Below, piece after piece: positions 1 to 11,956 of a stretch of 64,000 nucleotides of DNA. Numbering within the stretch: the first letter of the stretch is position 1; the number at the start of each line of letters is the position of its first letter. The notes beneath the pieces are model-generated. The model saw only the letters and a list, made by a program, of their open reading frames with translations, did not search any database and was not told the origin of the DNA. The translations under genes and the position numbers were made by a program. Source of the stretch: Hemerocallis citrina (taxonomy: Eukaryota; Streptophyta; Magnoliopsida; Asparagales; Asphodelaceae); NCBI GenBank assembly GCA_017893485.1, contig CM030364.1, positions 251,260,731-251,324,730 of the forward strand. The letters run 5' to 3'.

Positions 1-3000
1 ACTTAAAGCTGAACCTCATCCACGCTCATACAAAGTATCTTGAATTGATGCCATAGCTCTTCAAGTAACACAGTGATGTTTGGTCCCTGTAGATTTCAAA
101 GCCTACAAGGAACAAATTTGGTGTGATGTGCTTAAAATGGATGTGGGTTAAGTAATTTTAGGGTGACCTTGGTTATACGACCACAATGTGACAATATATG
201 GTCGATCCAACCAATGTGTGTTCCAGCACGACAGACTAAAGATAAAGCTCATACTCATGAAACCACAAACTGGTCCGGCTGAAACAACACCAACTCCCTC
301 GAGAAAGGGCAAGGAAGTAGCGTATATAGGTGAAAAGGAACTCACGGAAGAAATTGACAAAGGGGCGACAATTCTTCTACTCACTGCAAGAGAAGTCCTT
401 ATTCCTTAAAGATCCTCAGTCACTTATCCCTCCTCAAGTTACTCTTGTCCTTCAGGAATTTGCAGATGTGTTTCCTACTGACCTCTCCAACCAGTTGCCC
501 CTACTGAGTGGCATCCAACACACTATTGATTTGGTTCTGAGAGCGAGTCTTCCTAACTTGTCACACTATCAGATGAATCCGACAGAACATGCTGAGTTGA
601 AAAGGCAAGTTGATGAGTTATTGGCAAAGGGCTTCATCAGAGAAAGCTTAAGTCCTTGCGCAGTCCCTACTCTGTTGACGCCAAAGAAAGATGGAACCTG
701 GCATATGTGTGTGGACAGTTGTGTCAAACAAAATCACGGTGAAATACCGTTTTCCCATTCCCCATTTGGATGACATGTTGAATATGATGTCTAGTATCAC
801 AATCTTTTCCAAGATTGACCTTAAAAGTGCTTACCATCAAATACGTGTTTGTCATGGTGATGAATGGAATAACGCCTGCAAGACAAAGAATTGCCTGTAT
901 GAATGGATGGTCATGCCGTTTGGAATGACGAATGCCCCGAGCACGTTTATGAGAATCGTGACGCAAGTACTTCGTCCCTTTATAGACAAGTTCCTTGTGG
1001 TGTACTTTGATGATACATTTTTAGCCAACCCGTTAGGCAACATCTTGACCATTTGAGACGGGTCTACGGTATTTTGAGGAATGAACAACTTTATACTAAT
1101 CCCACCAAATGTACCTTTCTCTTTAATCAGACTATCTTTCTGGAATTTATTGTCTCCGCCAGAGGAGTATCCGCTGACCCAAAAAAAAATATGAACTATT
1201 ACTGAGTGGCTTGAGCCCCGCAACATTCGTGATGTGCAGAGTTTTCATGGTCTTGCCACATATCGTCAGTTTGTGCAAGGATTTAGCACAATCATGGCTC
1301 CGATAACCGACTGCTTGATGAAATGTGAGTTTGTCTGGTCGAAAGCAGCCACGAAAGTCTTCGAAGAGATCAAGAAAAGATTGACTCAGACACATGTCAT
1401 GAAGTTGCCTGATTTTACTAAAGTCTTCAAAGTAACGTGCGATGCTTCTGGTATTGGTATAGGTAGAGTCCTCAGTCAAGAGAGTTATCATGTTGCTTAT
1501 TTCAGCGAAAAGTTGAATGAAGCAAAACAAAAATACTCCACTTATGATAAGGAAATCTATGCAGTAATTCAGACACTTCGCTATTGGCGACATTACCTCC
1601 TGCCGGAAGAATTCGTCATTTTCTCAGACCATGAGGCCTTAAGATTCCTCAACTCTCAACAAAAGTTGAATCCGAGACATGCTCGATGGGTAGAGTTCCT
1701 ACAAGAATATTCGTATACTATTAGGCATGAGAAAGGGATTGATAATAAGGCCGCGGATGTGCTAAGTCGTTGTCACGTGATCTTATCTACACTGCACACC
1801 GAAGTTATTAGTTTTGAGGGATTAAAAGATGGGTATACCTTCTGCCCAGATTTTCACGAGATTTACACATCTTTGAAGGATGGCATCACTCGAGTAATAG
1901 ATGATTATTTCCTGAAAGATGATTATCTCTTCTATCGCTCCAAACTATGTATTCCTAGTACATCATTACGAAAGTATCTTGTTTGGGAATTGCACGCTGG
2001 TGGCCTTGCTGGACACTTTGGGTAGAGCAAGACCATTGATATTGTGGAACATAGGTTTACAGGCCTGTATACTCCTTTACCTGTTCCCAGTCACTCTTGG
2101 GAAGATGTCAGCATGGATTTCATGTTAGGCTTATCGAAAACACAAAAGAAACATGATTTCAATCTTGTTGTCGTTGACCGTTTTTCTAAAATGGCCCACT
2201 TCCTCCCATGTTCGAAAAGTTTCGACGACGCATCTCGTGTAGCTCAAATCTTCTTCGATAATATTGTGAAGCTATATGGGTTGCCAAAAATCATTGTGTC
2301 TGATAAGGATGTGAAATTCACGAATTACTTTTGAAAAACCCTATGGCATAAGATGGGCACGAAATTGAAATTCTCTTCAGCCTTCCACCCACAGACTGAT
2401 GGACAGACTGAGATTGTCAATCGGAGTCTTGGCAATCTCTTACGTACTCTTGTAGGAGAAAACTTAGAAACTTAGGACTTGAAATTGACTGTTGCTAAAT
2501 TTGCCTACAACACATCTAAGAATAGAACCACCAGTATGAGTCCACATGAAGTTGTGCATGGCTGTCGTCCTAGGCAATCCGTAGATCTTGTCCCTATGTT
2601 AGACCATCATAGAATCTCATAGTCTGCATCTACATTTGCATCCCGTATTCATGATTTACATAGACAAATTTCCAAGAAAACTAATGAGAATAATTTTAAC
2701 TACAAGTTAAAAGCAAATATTATAAGAAAACTTAAAACTTTTGATGTGGGTAACGAAGTGATGGGTCAGATTCGTCCGGAATGGTGTCCAGCTGGACCCC
2801 TTAAAAAATTGAATGCACTTACTACAGGCCCATTTAAAATTCTGCATAAAACCAAATGATAATGCCTATGTCGCTGACCTTCTTGAAGGTATTAGCATAA
2901 ATAAGACTTTTAATATTGAGGATCTAGTACCCTATGAAGGCCCAAAATTTAACCCTAGAAATTCTCTTATAGATGAGCCTACCCTGTAGCCTACTAGTGA

Positions 3001-3325
3001 GACTCTCATATTTTCTCCTCTACCTGATACTACTTACCCACCGATAGAAAAATTGGAAAGTATTTTAGATGACCAGATAATCTCTACTAGAGATGGTGGT
3101 ATTCATAGGTATTTGGTAAGCTGGAAGAATAAGCCGGAGTCGGAAGATACTTGGATTGATCGTGAAGAGCTCCAGCGCTTGGATCCAGACCTTTTGGAGC
3201 ACTATGACAAAAGGACTGGTTTTCACTCGACTGGGTTGAGTCCTCTCCCACCCGGAGAGAATGATGAGAACATCGGTTCGAGACAATTCAGGTGCCTCTA
3301 TCAGCGCAGGCATCGTCTAGGATAG
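1..3325 (+). pseudogene. Ty3/gypsy chromovirus pol remnant (unit A): PR end, RT, RNase H, integrase, chromodomain
   Basis: Decayed polyprotein of an LTR retrotransposon whose start lies left of the window. In order: the tail of the protease/linker region (about 1-400, with frameshifts); reverse transcriptase from about 430 to 1230, with fingers motif TPKKDGTW, palm motif VMPFGMTNAPSTFMR and catalytic YFDD near 1000; RNase H (about 1430-1790, DASGIGIGRVLSQE, FSDHEALRFL); integrase (about 1900-2800, with [28 protein letters not shown] and HPQTDGQTE); and a chromodomain (3053-3325, YLVSWKNKPESEDTW). Frames are broken by stops and shifts near 720, 1056, 2025, 2334 and 2475. Most of the integrase zinc-binding domain is missing at about 2025-2060, where the pre-integrase text runs straight into the core. 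The chromodomain places it among chromoviruses; CRM- or Reina-like is a guess. It is followed directly by an LTR that also serves the next unit. Confidence 0.9.
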
Positions 3326-4043
3326 ATGTTCTATTAGCTTAATATTTTTATTTCAGCATTCATATTTGTTTTTACAATTTTAGCCATATATTGTAGTTTT
3401 GCGATTTGCACCCTTTATTTTATGCATTAGAAGATTTTGGAAATTTGTATGGAGATTTATTTTGAGCCTATATATAGGCCTCTAGATTAACGAAAATATT
3501 ATGCTTTGATTGATTCAAAAATCTATTGTGATTGATTTTTGCTCTTCATTCATCTCTTTTGTGTGAGACATTGAGATACAATTTGTGAGAAACCCTAAAA
3601 CACCCCTTTCCCCTCTCCTTATACAGAGCCGCCAAACCCCCTCCCCCCTCTTCTCTCCCCTGCTTCTTTCTCTCTTCTCTTTCCCCTCAATCCGAAACCC
3701 TAACCCTGGCCTGCTCTCTTCTTCAGGTCGATCGTCCCGAAGCCCCTCTCCTCCACCGACCAACCTGAAATCCTCTTCTCCAAATCTGATGCCAGATCTA
3801 ACCCCCCAACCTCCCGACCTCTCCGCTGCTCTCTCCTCTTTAGTCGACCCCTGAGCCCCTCTCCCCTCCACCTGACCACCCTTGTCGGCTCCCCTCATGC
3901 CTCTGACCACCTCCAGAAACTCCACCAACACACCTGAACGTCCTCCTCTCCAAAGCCAAATCAGGTTTTGATGCCGTCTGAAATATTCTAGGGTTCCAAT
4001 GAGGAAGGTCGTATGGAACCTCAAGCTTATCTCAATTACATCA
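3262..4043 (+). repeat. Chromovirus LTR 1, shared by units A and B
   Basis: The sequence after the unit A chromodomain recurs at 18195-19422, after the second chromodomain copy. Both carry the palindromic promoter core CCTATATATAGG (3468-3479), a GAGAAACCCTA-type leader and an end reading TTACATCA. The end at 4043 is well supported because a primer-binding site follows it. The start is inferred: TGATGAGAAC at 3262 follows the purine run GGAGAGAA, so the last chromodomain codons would lie inside the LTR. A start near 3326 is the alternative. The middle (3590-3960) is pyrimidine-rich and has diverged strongly from LTR 2. Confidence 0.7.
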
Positions 4044-4046
4044 TTT

Positions 4047-4058
4047 TGGTATCGGAGC
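4047..4058 (+). other. Primer-binding site, initiator-Met tRNA type
   Basis: TGGTATCGGAGC lies four bases after the LTR end TTACATCA. It matches, with one change, the TGGTATCAGAGC complement of the 3' end of initiator methionine tRNA used by many plant LTR retrotransposons. It shows that the LTR at 3262-4043 acts as a 5' LTR for the gag that follows. A second copy is at 19426-19437. Confidence 0.8.
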
Positions 4059-4189
4059 GAAAGTTTTAAAAACCCTAGTTCCTGTATCATTTAGTCATAG
4101 TTTTGCATTCATTTAGGATCATTTTAAGGTTATTTTTTTCTTTATTAGATCATTTCAGATTTATTCTTCAAAAAATATTTTATGTGCAT

Positions 4190-5345
4190 TTAGGACACGT
4201 TTCTCCATATTTCTACAAGCACGCTGCAAAGGAAAACACTGATATTCCCACTACCCTCGCTGCCATTCAAGGAACTCTCGCCAATATCAATCAAAGGCTT
4301 GAGCAGGTGGAATTGAAACAAACTGTTGCCCTTGGGCCTCATCCCAATCGCCGAATCCCTCACGGGAATGATCGTGACGATCGATGTTAAGATTGTAACA
4401 TTGACAAACAATACAAGAAGAACGTTAAGGCTGGCGATGTTCCCCACTTTGAAGGCCATATAGAACCACACGCTTATCCTGATTGGATCCGTGCCATGGA
4501 CAACTACTTCGTGTGGTTTGACATGAGCGAAGCCCTGAAGATCAAATTTGCTACGATGAAATTGACTAGTAAAGCTCAACACTGTACCAATCTTGAACAT
4601 ACTCGCAAAGGCCGAGGCCTGGCACTCATAACCACTTGGGAGGCCATAAAAGAGAAGCTCACCGAGGGATATGTGCCTTGTCGTTCTACACCCGATTGCT
4701 AGTGGAACCAACTTTATCAACAAAGCAAATCCACCACGAGTATGTTGACAAGTCTGACAATTTACTTATTCAGAGCAATGTCTTAGGTAAAGAGAGCGAA
4801 GAACAAACTCTCTCTAGGTTCAAAGCTGGACTACGAGTTGATCTTAGAAACGAGTTCATAGAAATGTGAACTCATTGGCAGCAACTTAGCTCTTGTCCTT
4901 GATATGGATTCTCTTAAGGCAAGTTCCCCCTACAAGTCCAACGATTCGAGAGATCATTCCTCTAGAATAACCTCTACTGAGCCCTCTAGGCCTGAGCCTT
5001 TCTCTTCTCAGTACCCCAACAAGTCGTACCCAAGCCAGCTTACTTCAAATTTCAATCCACCTAGAAATGACAACACGGGTAAAAACACTGAAAAAGACTA
5101 CTCTAAGATTGATCTTCTCACTAAGTGCTATAAATGCAAGGGATATGGCCATGTTGCTGGCAACTGTCCCAGCTCCAGTAGGATCAATATCATAGAAGGT
5201 ACCATTGTCATTGCTGATAAGCCCGACAATGAGTTTACCTATGAACCTCATATAAGTGATGACTTCGGTGAAGAAGAGAATGATCAGTCTCTCAACTGTA
5301 TTCGGTCGATCCAATCACGTTCATTGAATGTACCTGAGTCACTCA
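4190..5345 (+). pseudogene. Chromovirus gag remnant (unit B)
   Basis: Broken capsid-nucleocapsid gene in several frames. An N-terminal coiled segment (about 4220-4330, LAAIQGTLANINQRLEQVE) is followed by the capsid region (about 4430-4870, VPHFEGHIEPHAYPDWIRAM) and a Ser/Pro-rich linker. A CCHC zinc knuckle, CYKCKGYGHVAGNC, lies at about 5128-5170 and would bind genomic RNA. Stops or frameshifts fall near 4388, 4702 and 4869, so no full Gag can be made. It follows LTR 1 and its primer site at the normal spacing for a 5' LTR. The reading frame continues through 5345 into a piece homologous to the start of pol, and then jumps to integrase. Confidence 0.85.
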
Positions 5346-5885
5346 TTCCTTCCCAAGTAACTTGGCAGCCCATAGATTTTATTCATGTGTTAGAACATCA
5401 TAGAGTCTTAGAATCTGCATCCACATTTGCATCCCGCATTCATGTTTTGCATTAAAAAAAAAATCTAAGAAAATTAATGAGAATAATTTTAACTACAAGT
5501 TAATAGCATATACTAGCAGGAAATTTAAAACTTTTGATGTTGGTGACGAAGTAATGGTTCGAATTCGTCCGGAACGGTTTTCAGTTGGATCCATTAAGAA
5601 ATTGAACACACGTGCTGCAGGCCTATTTAAAATTCTGCATAAAATCAATGATCATACCTATGTCGTTGACCCTCTTGAAGGTTTTGGCATAAGACTTTCA
5701 ATATTGAGAATCTAGTATCCTATGAAGGCCAAGAATTTAACCCTAGAAATTCTCTTATAGATGAGCCTACCCTGCAGCCTAATGGTGAGATTCTCATATT
5801 TTCCCCTTTACCTAATACTACTTACCCACCGACAGAAAAATTGGATAATATTTCTGATGATCAGATAATCTCTATTATAGATGGT
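5346..5885 (+). pseudogene. Internally deleted chromovirus pol (unit B, left of Tat insertion)
   Basis: A short stretch reading ESLIPSQVT (about 5335-5365) matches QSLIPPQVT at the start of unit A's pol. From about 5365 the sequence instead aligns with unit A from about 2575, the end of integrase (SASTFASRIH in both). PR, RT, RNase H and the integrase core have therefore been lost, leaving a non-autonomous unit. Homology to unit A continues to the first codons of the chromodomain, where it stops at the ATGGT target site of the Tat element and resumes at 18027. Confidence 0.85.
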
Positions 5886-6494
5886 TGATATGGCTATAAA
5901 TAGGATTAAATCGAGACCGTTCGAACCAAGCACGAATCTTAAAGCTCTCAAGGGTAAAACAGAAATTTCACCTGCAAATGGGTTTGAAATGGGAATTGGG
6001 TCTTTCTTCGAGACCCAGTAACCCGAAAATAGATATGTCCTATTGGGTATGGGTAGCTACCCGTTACAAACCAACCCAAATAATTAAAGAGTAATTCAAA
6101 TTCGTGATTATCCCTAAGAGGCAATTTAAACCGCCTCTCTTATTATGAAACGAGTTTAAACTCTATATCTTATCCAAAAACACCGGGACATAGAGATAAA
6201 TGATTATCTCTAAACTGTCTCTTAAGGTGACTATAAGTACCGCTCCCCCCCACCATAACAAGGTAATCAATATTTTTCCACATAAATGCTCTTTCATAAT
6301 CTTCCTGATTACTGACTTGAGCGTCGGAGGGTTCGTCGCCGGGATCCATCCCGGTGTATCGAGCTTTTTGCAGGTCAACGGCAACGGTAAGAAACCAGTC
6401 AAACGCTGGTGAAAGTCAACAAGTCCGCCTTATTTGTTTCCAAAAGAATCAACAAATTCATCTATTTGCTCCCACACCAAAACCAGCAGCAACA
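5886..6494 (+). repeat. Tat element 5' LTR
   Basis: Begins TGATATGGCT and ends CAGCAGCAACA. It aligns without gaps to 17418-18026, with about 50 mismatches counted by eye (roughly 8%). The promoter TATA region is GACTATAAGTA near 6228, CTATAAATA in the 3' copy. Short perfect repeats such as GATAAATGATTATCTC are kept in both copies. Confidence 0.93.
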
Positions 6495-6496
6495 GA

Positions 6497-6512
6497 TTGG
6501 CACCGTCTGTGG
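6497..6512 (+). other. Tat element primer-binding-site region
   Basis: TTGGCACCGTCTGTGG starts two bases after the 5' LTR end. This sequence class is common at the primer site of plant Ty3 elements. I cannot name the priming tRNA with confidence. Confidence 0.6.
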
Positions 6513-6515
6513 AAA

Positions 6516-8340
6516 ATGAAAAGCAATCTGACCTTACTGCACCGGTGAAGTTGTTTCTCAAGCTACGCCTCCGAAGAAGGGGAAGGCAACGGTCTCCAGC
6601 TACAAAGCCACTCCCATTCCTTCTCCTCCACTCCACGACGTCCTTCCTCAACCCGTCCAGCAAGTTCAGCAACCGCAGCTTGGACAGCCTCTTCCTCAAC
6701 AACCTCTCCCCCAGCAGGCCCCTCAAGGGCCTCAAAGGGCTGCCCCGGGGGGCTCCCGTCGAAGTCGTCAAAGGCAACTTCCTTTTCGTGACCATGTCTC
6801 CATCCATAACTCCTCATCCGACTCCATGGCCTTTCACAGCCCTCCAACGCCAAAGGATCTCCAACACGTCATTGTCAATCGGCAGCAGGGGATAGACCTT
6901 CGGACTCGCTTGAACGGGAGGCGGACCCATTACGGAATCCCTCGCCATGAACCTTATAGAGGTCCTGCGATCCGGTCCCCTAGAGCCCGATCCCCCCGTA
7001 GGCCAGACCGCAGGAGATCAAACTCTCCCAGGAGGCGGGGGAGTCTCCCCCGCACCGTCAAAGGAGCCGCACCCCGACCGGTCGATCCACCCCAAGGGAT
7101 CACCGAGATCGGGAGGCACCTGTCACAAAGGCAGAGTTTCAGGATTTCCAAGTCGTTCTGCGGGCCCTCAATGTTGTTCCACGAGCGCCTAACCTCAACC
7201 TGCCCCACATCGCACTCCCAGTCCCTTTCCACATGAGGATGAATCTCGGGGATCAGCAAGATTTGACCGGAAGGAGGACTCGGTCTATCGTCGTCTCCAC
7301 GAGATGGAGGCGCCTTGGCAGACTTGACAGAGAAGAGGAACAACAGGCGAGAAATTTTCGCCCAAGCAGGCCTCCGTTCTTCCGAACCATCATGGAAGAC
7401 CCAGTCCCGGAAAACTTTAAACCCCCTCACTTTGAGTCATATAATGGAGAGTCAGACCCCGCTGACCACATCGAGAGTTTCAAAACTCTCATGATGATCC
7501 ACCAGGCTTCGGATGCACTTCTTTACAAAACCTTCCCGACCACGCTGAAGGGACCCGCGAGAGAATGGTATTCTCAACTCGCCCCTGCCTCCATCTTCTC
7601 CTTTGATCAGTTCGAGGGGCTCTTCCTTACCCATTTTGTGAGTAGCCGCTGCACCGAAAAGACAAGCACATCTTTGCTGGCACTCAACCAAAGGAAGGGC
7701 GAGCGTTTAATGGACTATGTCAAACACTTCACCACTGAGGCCCGGTCAATCGTCTCCCTAGACCAGTCGGTAGCCTCTACTGCCTTCCGGCCCAACATCA
7801 ACCACGCCGACTTAAAGGCATCTCTCGCTAAAAAGCCGCCTCGAGACTTCTCGGAACTCCTACTGAGGAGCGAGAAGTATATTAGGGCAGCGGAGGCCCT
7901 CCTCCCACTTGATCAGAAAGAGCCCCTGTCCGCGAACAAACGGAAGGGCGCTGAAGAAGGGGCTAAGAAGCTTCAGAAAGAAGATGGTGGTCAGCGCCGC
8001 CCTCCTCCCCGTTTTGAGAAGTTTACTCCACTTAATGCTAGTGTTTCAGCCATCCTATTGGAGGTCAGGAAAGAAGGACTGCTCCCACCACCTCTGAAGA
8101 TGAACACACCAGGTAAGAAGAGGAACAGGGACAAATGGTGCTGCTTCCATAAGGATCACAACCACGATACGGATGACTATCGGGCCCTCAAAGATGAGAT
8201 TGAAGCCCTCATTCAGAGGGGGCAACTTTCTAGGTTCGTGAGGAAGGACAGGGTAGATCCTCCTCCACCTCCCCGATGGGCTAATAAGCAAACTGAGCGA
8301 CCTGTTGAAACCCTAGATTCCGAAACTGAAGCTGTCCTAC
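6516..8340 (+). pseudogene. Tat element gag
   Basis: The first part (about 6545-6800) is Gln/Pro-rich. It is followed by an Arg/Ser-rich stretch (about 6960-7070, RSPRARSPRRPDRRRSNSPR), with frame changes between the pieces. The capsid-like region lies in the open frame from 7233 (MEDPVPENFKPPHFESYNGE, TLKGPAREWYSQL). A nucleocapsid-like block near 8130-8230 has CCFHKDHNHDTDDYRALKDE, the typical Tat form rather than a simple CCHC knuckle. The frame from 7233 to 8675 is open for 480 residues and continues into protease. Frameshifts upstream of 7233 probably prevent a complete product. Confidence 0.85.
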
Positions 8341-8439
8341 ACCTCATTCACGGAGGCCCAATGGGAGGAGATTCGAACTCCTCTCAAAAAGCCTTCGTCC
8401 GAGAGGTGAACTCGGTGCAGAATCATCCTCCCCCCAAGG

Positions 8440-8675
8440 GCCTTGGAGTTCCTGTTACCTTTTCTGACAAGGATTTGGAAGACGTCCGAATGCCTCATTG
8501 TGATGCTCTTGTGATAAACCTCCATATGGCCAATTTCGAAGTACGCCGAGTCCTGGTCGACAACGGCAGTTCGGTTAACATCTTTTTTCTGAAAGCCTTC
8601 CAGGGTCTCAAATTGTCCAGATATCGACTCAAGCCCGCCGCTACACTCTCCACGGGTTCTCCAGGGTGCCAGTGA
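8440..8675 (+). pseudogene. Tat element aspartic protease
   Basis: The retropepsin-like active-site segment RVLVDNGSSVNIFF lies near 8550-8590, in frame with gag. The catalytic triplet reads DNG instead of the usual D-T/S-G; similar triplets may be normal for Tat elements, so I do not claim inactivity from this alone. The frame stops at 8675, before the end of the domain, and the homologous text continues in other frames. Confidence 0.7.
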
Positions 8676-8819
8676 CAATCGAGTGAGTTATAACTCTCGA
8701 CGTAACCGCTGGCAAAACCCCGACCACCCGAACCGAACCGATGGATTTCATGGTGGTAGACGTGAAGGCCGACCAGGACATTCCAAATTAGTAAGGTCAT
8801 TCCCCCTTCCGTCAAAACT

Positions 8820-9660
8820 GACATTATCCAATGTATAAAGGGAAATCGCGATGTATTCGCTTGGACTGCGACCAACATGCCTGGAATCTTCGAAGAACTT
8901 CTCATGCATCACCTTTGTGTTGCTCCCGGGGCCAAACCTGTCCAGCAAAAGCGACGCAAGTTCACGCCAAAATGCCAGCAGACAATCAAAGAAGTAGAGA
9001 AACTCTTGAATGCTCAGTTCATACAGGAGGTCAACTATCTCGAATGGCTGTCCAACGTTGTGATGGTCAAAAAGGCCAACGGGAGCTAGAGAATTTGCAT
9101 TGATTTCACGGATCTCAACAAAGCTTGTCCGAAAGATCTGTTCCCGCTCCCGAGCATTGATGCCCTGATTGATGAAACCTCCGACGACGATCTCTAGAGT
9201 TTCATGGATGCCTTTTTCGGGTACAACCAGATCAGGATGTTCCCTTCCGATATTTCGAAGACTTCGTTTGTAACCGACCAAGGTCTATCTGCTACCGGGT
9301 CATACCCTTCAGGCTAAAGAACGTCGGTGCAACTTATCAGCGCCTTGTCAACAAGGTCTTCAAGAACAGATCGGCCGAAACATGGAGGTCTATGTAGACG
9401 ACATGTTGGTAAAAAGCATCAGCAAACTGAATCATGTCTCCGATCTTCAGGAGGCCTTCGATGTGTTGCAGAGACACAACATAAGACTAAACCCGAACAA
9501 ATGTGCCTTCGGTGTCTCATCCGGCAAATTCCTTGGGTTCATGGTTAGCCAAAGAGGCATAGAAGCCAACCCGAAAAAAATTCAGGCCATACTCAACATG
9601 GCTCCCCTTCCAGTGTCAAAGACGTACAAAGACTCACAGGATGCCTCGCGGCCATAGGGC
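8820..9660 (+). pseudogene. Tat element reverse transcriptase
   Basis: Reverse transcriptase in pieces: IKEVEKLLNAQFIQEV and VVMVKKANGS (about 8985-9090), then after a stop the RICIDFTDLNKACPKD block. The palm catalytic motif YVDDMLVKS is near 9390, followed by NPNKCAFGVSSGKFLGFMVS (about 9490-9550). Stops at about 9089 and 9196 and shifts near 9300 disable it. The ACPKD motif is typical of Tat-lineage RT. Confidence 0.88.
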
Positions 9661-9699
9661 ATTTTCTCTCCAAGTCAGGAGAAAAATGTCTCCCATTCT

Positions 9700-10095
9700 T
9701 CAAGGCCCATAGAGGGGCAAAAGGCTTTGAGTGAAGGCAACAGCAGCAGGAGTCCTTCGATCAACTCAAAACCTATCTAGTCAACCCCCCACTCTTGAGC
9801 AAACCAAAGCCCGGGGAAGTCCTCTACATATACCTCGCCACCTCATAACAGACTCTCAGCACCGTCCTGGTGAGAGAAGAAGATAAGACGCAAAAGCCAA
9901 TCTACTATGTGAGTAAGGTTCTCAAGGATGCCGAACTCCGTTATCCAAAGGTAGAAAAGATGGCCTATGCGTTAGTCATGGCAGCCCGAAAGCTCTGCCC
10001 CAACTTCCAGTCCCACTCAGTGGTCATTCTTAACGACCAACCACTCAAGCAAGTTCTCTACAAGCCCGAAACTTCGGGGCACCTTATGAAGTAGT
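9700..10095 (+). pseudogene. Tat element retroviral-type RNase H
   Basis: The segment 9870-10094 reads KPIYYVSKVLKDAELRYPKV and MAYALVMAARKLCPNFQSH, the RNase H/connection block that follows RT in Ty3 elements. The upstream part (about 9720-9870) is in other frames. A stop at about 10094 separates it from the second RNase H. Confidence 0.75.
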
Positions 10096-10199
10096 CTATA
10101 GAGCTGAGCCAATATAATATCAACTATCAGCCCTAAACTGCTATTAAGGCACAAGCCCTAGCAGAATTTATAGTAGAGAGCACTATCCCTGACCCCAGC

Positions 10200-10616
10200 A
10201 AGGCAATAGAGGAACTCCCATTCTGGATCGTGTATGTTGATGGGTCCTCATGCACTGACGGGAGTGGGGTTGGGGTCATCTTGACTGGCCCCAATCACTT
10301 CGTTCTTCAGTACTCACTCCGCATTAATTTTCGGGCATCAAACAACAAAGCTGAATATGAGGCTCCTATAGCTGGTTTGTGTATGGCACGCAAGGCCGGA
10401 GCCCAGCACGTCAAAATATTTAGTGACTCACAGCTGGTAGTGAACCACGTATCGGGGAGTATGAGGCAAGAGATGATCGCATGGTCAAATATTTGGCCAA
10501 GGTCAAAGAGCTGCTGGCCACTTTCAAAGATGCACAACTCCAACGAATCCCCCGAGAGGAGAATGCGCAGGCAGATGCCCTCTCAAAGCTGGCATCCTTT
10601 TCCCTCTAGGGACTAG
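10200..10616 (+). pseudogene. Tat element archaeal-type second RNase H
   Basis: A second RNase H domain between the first RNase H and integrase. The metal-binding start WIVYVDGSS is at about 10222, followed by GVGVILTGP, NNKAEYEAPIAGL (Glu position) and KIFSDSQLVVNHV (third acidic site) near 10420. This extra domain separates Tat-lineage elements from other plant Ty3 elements. The frame shifts near 10480. Confidence 0.88.
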
Positions 10617-10674
10617 AATAAACCATCTTGATAGAAGTCCTCTTGAAACCTAGCACCGAGGACGAAGGTCCCGA

Positions 10675-11956
10675 ATGATGGAGACGCTGTCCCTAGCACT
10701 CAGGGAGAATTGGATGAGGCCCTTGCTCGAGTTCCTCAAAGACGAAATCCTCCCCCCAGACCCTAAAGAGACTAGAAGAATCAGAACCAGAGCCGAGCAA
10801 TACACGCTCATCGAAGGGGTCATGTACAAGTGCTCTTACACTCAAGTGAACGGCAGACCCTACTTGAGATGTCTCTCCCTTGGGGAGACCCAGTATGCTC
10901 TGAAGGAGATCCATAAAGGGATGTGCGGTGCTCATTTGGGAGCAAGGTCCCTCGCCCGCAAAATATTAAATTATGGATATTTATGGCCCACACTCCTTAG
11001 CGACGCCGAACAGCACGTTCGCCAATGCGCCCCCGCCAAAAGTTCTCAACAATTCGACGCTTGCCACAAGCCCAGCTCTCCTCCTTATCCAGTCCGGCCC
11101 TTTTCGCAATGTGTGGGATGGACTTGCTCGGGCCATTCCCTCCAGCACCGGGCCAGCTGAAGTTCCTTGTCGTTGCAATCGACTACTTCTCCAAATGGAT
11201 CAAAGCTGAGCCTCTAGCGGCAATCACGAAGAACAGAGTCCAGCGGTTCTTTTGGAAGAACATCGTCTGCAGATTCGGTGTTCGAATCTTAGTAACAAAC
11301 AATGAGACTCAATTTATAGGGGCAGCCTTTTGCAATTTTTGTACGGACCTCAGTATCCAGCAACAATTCTCCTCAATATCCCATCCGCAATCCAACGGTT
11401 AAGCAAGAACGCCAATCGGCAAATTTTCTCCGGCCTAAAGAAGAGACTGGATAAATCTGCCAAGGGAATATGGGTCGAGCAACTCCCCAATGTGCTATGG
11501 AGTTACCACACTACTAAGAGGACCCCCACAGGAGAATCTCCATTCAACCTTACTTACATCTCCGAAGCCGTCATCCCACTGGAAGTTGGCCTACCGTCTC
11601 CCTGCTTGATTGCATTCAATGAAGAGCAAAATTCGAACCAGCTTCGGGGCAACTTAGACCTCATTGATGAGATTCAAGAAAGGTCTTCAATCCGTCAGGA
11701 GATTTATCAACGTAGGATCAAGCAGTCCTACAACAAGAGAGTCCGGTCCACTAATCTAAAAGGAGATTTGGTTCTTAGAAAACTATCAGTTTCTTTCCCG
11801 AGCAAGAAAGGAAAACTATCTCCTAATTGGGAAGGACCGTATAGGATCTCCAAAGTTATTCGCCCTGGCGCTTATCAACTTAAAGATCCTGGGGGCAAAA
11901 GAATACCAAGAACATGGAATGCAGAATACTTGTTGAAGTATCAAGAGGGTGTTTAA
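10675..11956 (+). pseudogene. Tat element integrase
   Basis: The zinc-binding part (about 10890-11025, HKGMCGAHLGARSLARKI ... HVRQC) lies in the frame from 10675. The catalytic core follows in other frames: GMDLLGPF (about 11115), AIDYFSKWIKAEPLA and VTNNETQF (about 11297). In the last motif the second catalytic Asp is replaced by Asn, so strand transfer would be lost. The C-terminal part (11330-11956) keeps LPNVLWSYHTTKRTPTGESP and ends with the SH3-like tail LSPNWEGPYRI ... WNAEYLLKYQ. Stop at 11956. Confidence 0.88.

Noticed and set aside
1..3325. Endogenous pararetrovirus
   Set aside because: RT is followed by integrase and a chromodomain, which pararetroviruses lack, and LTRs are present.
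4047..4058. Possible tRNA gene near the primer-binding site
   Set aside because: Only the 12-base complement of a tRNA end is present, with no cloverleaf.
3515..4090. Minus-strand open frame of 191 residues rich in Gly, Glu and Arg
   Set aside because: It is the complement of a pyrimidine-rich LTR leader. It is not shared with LTR 2.
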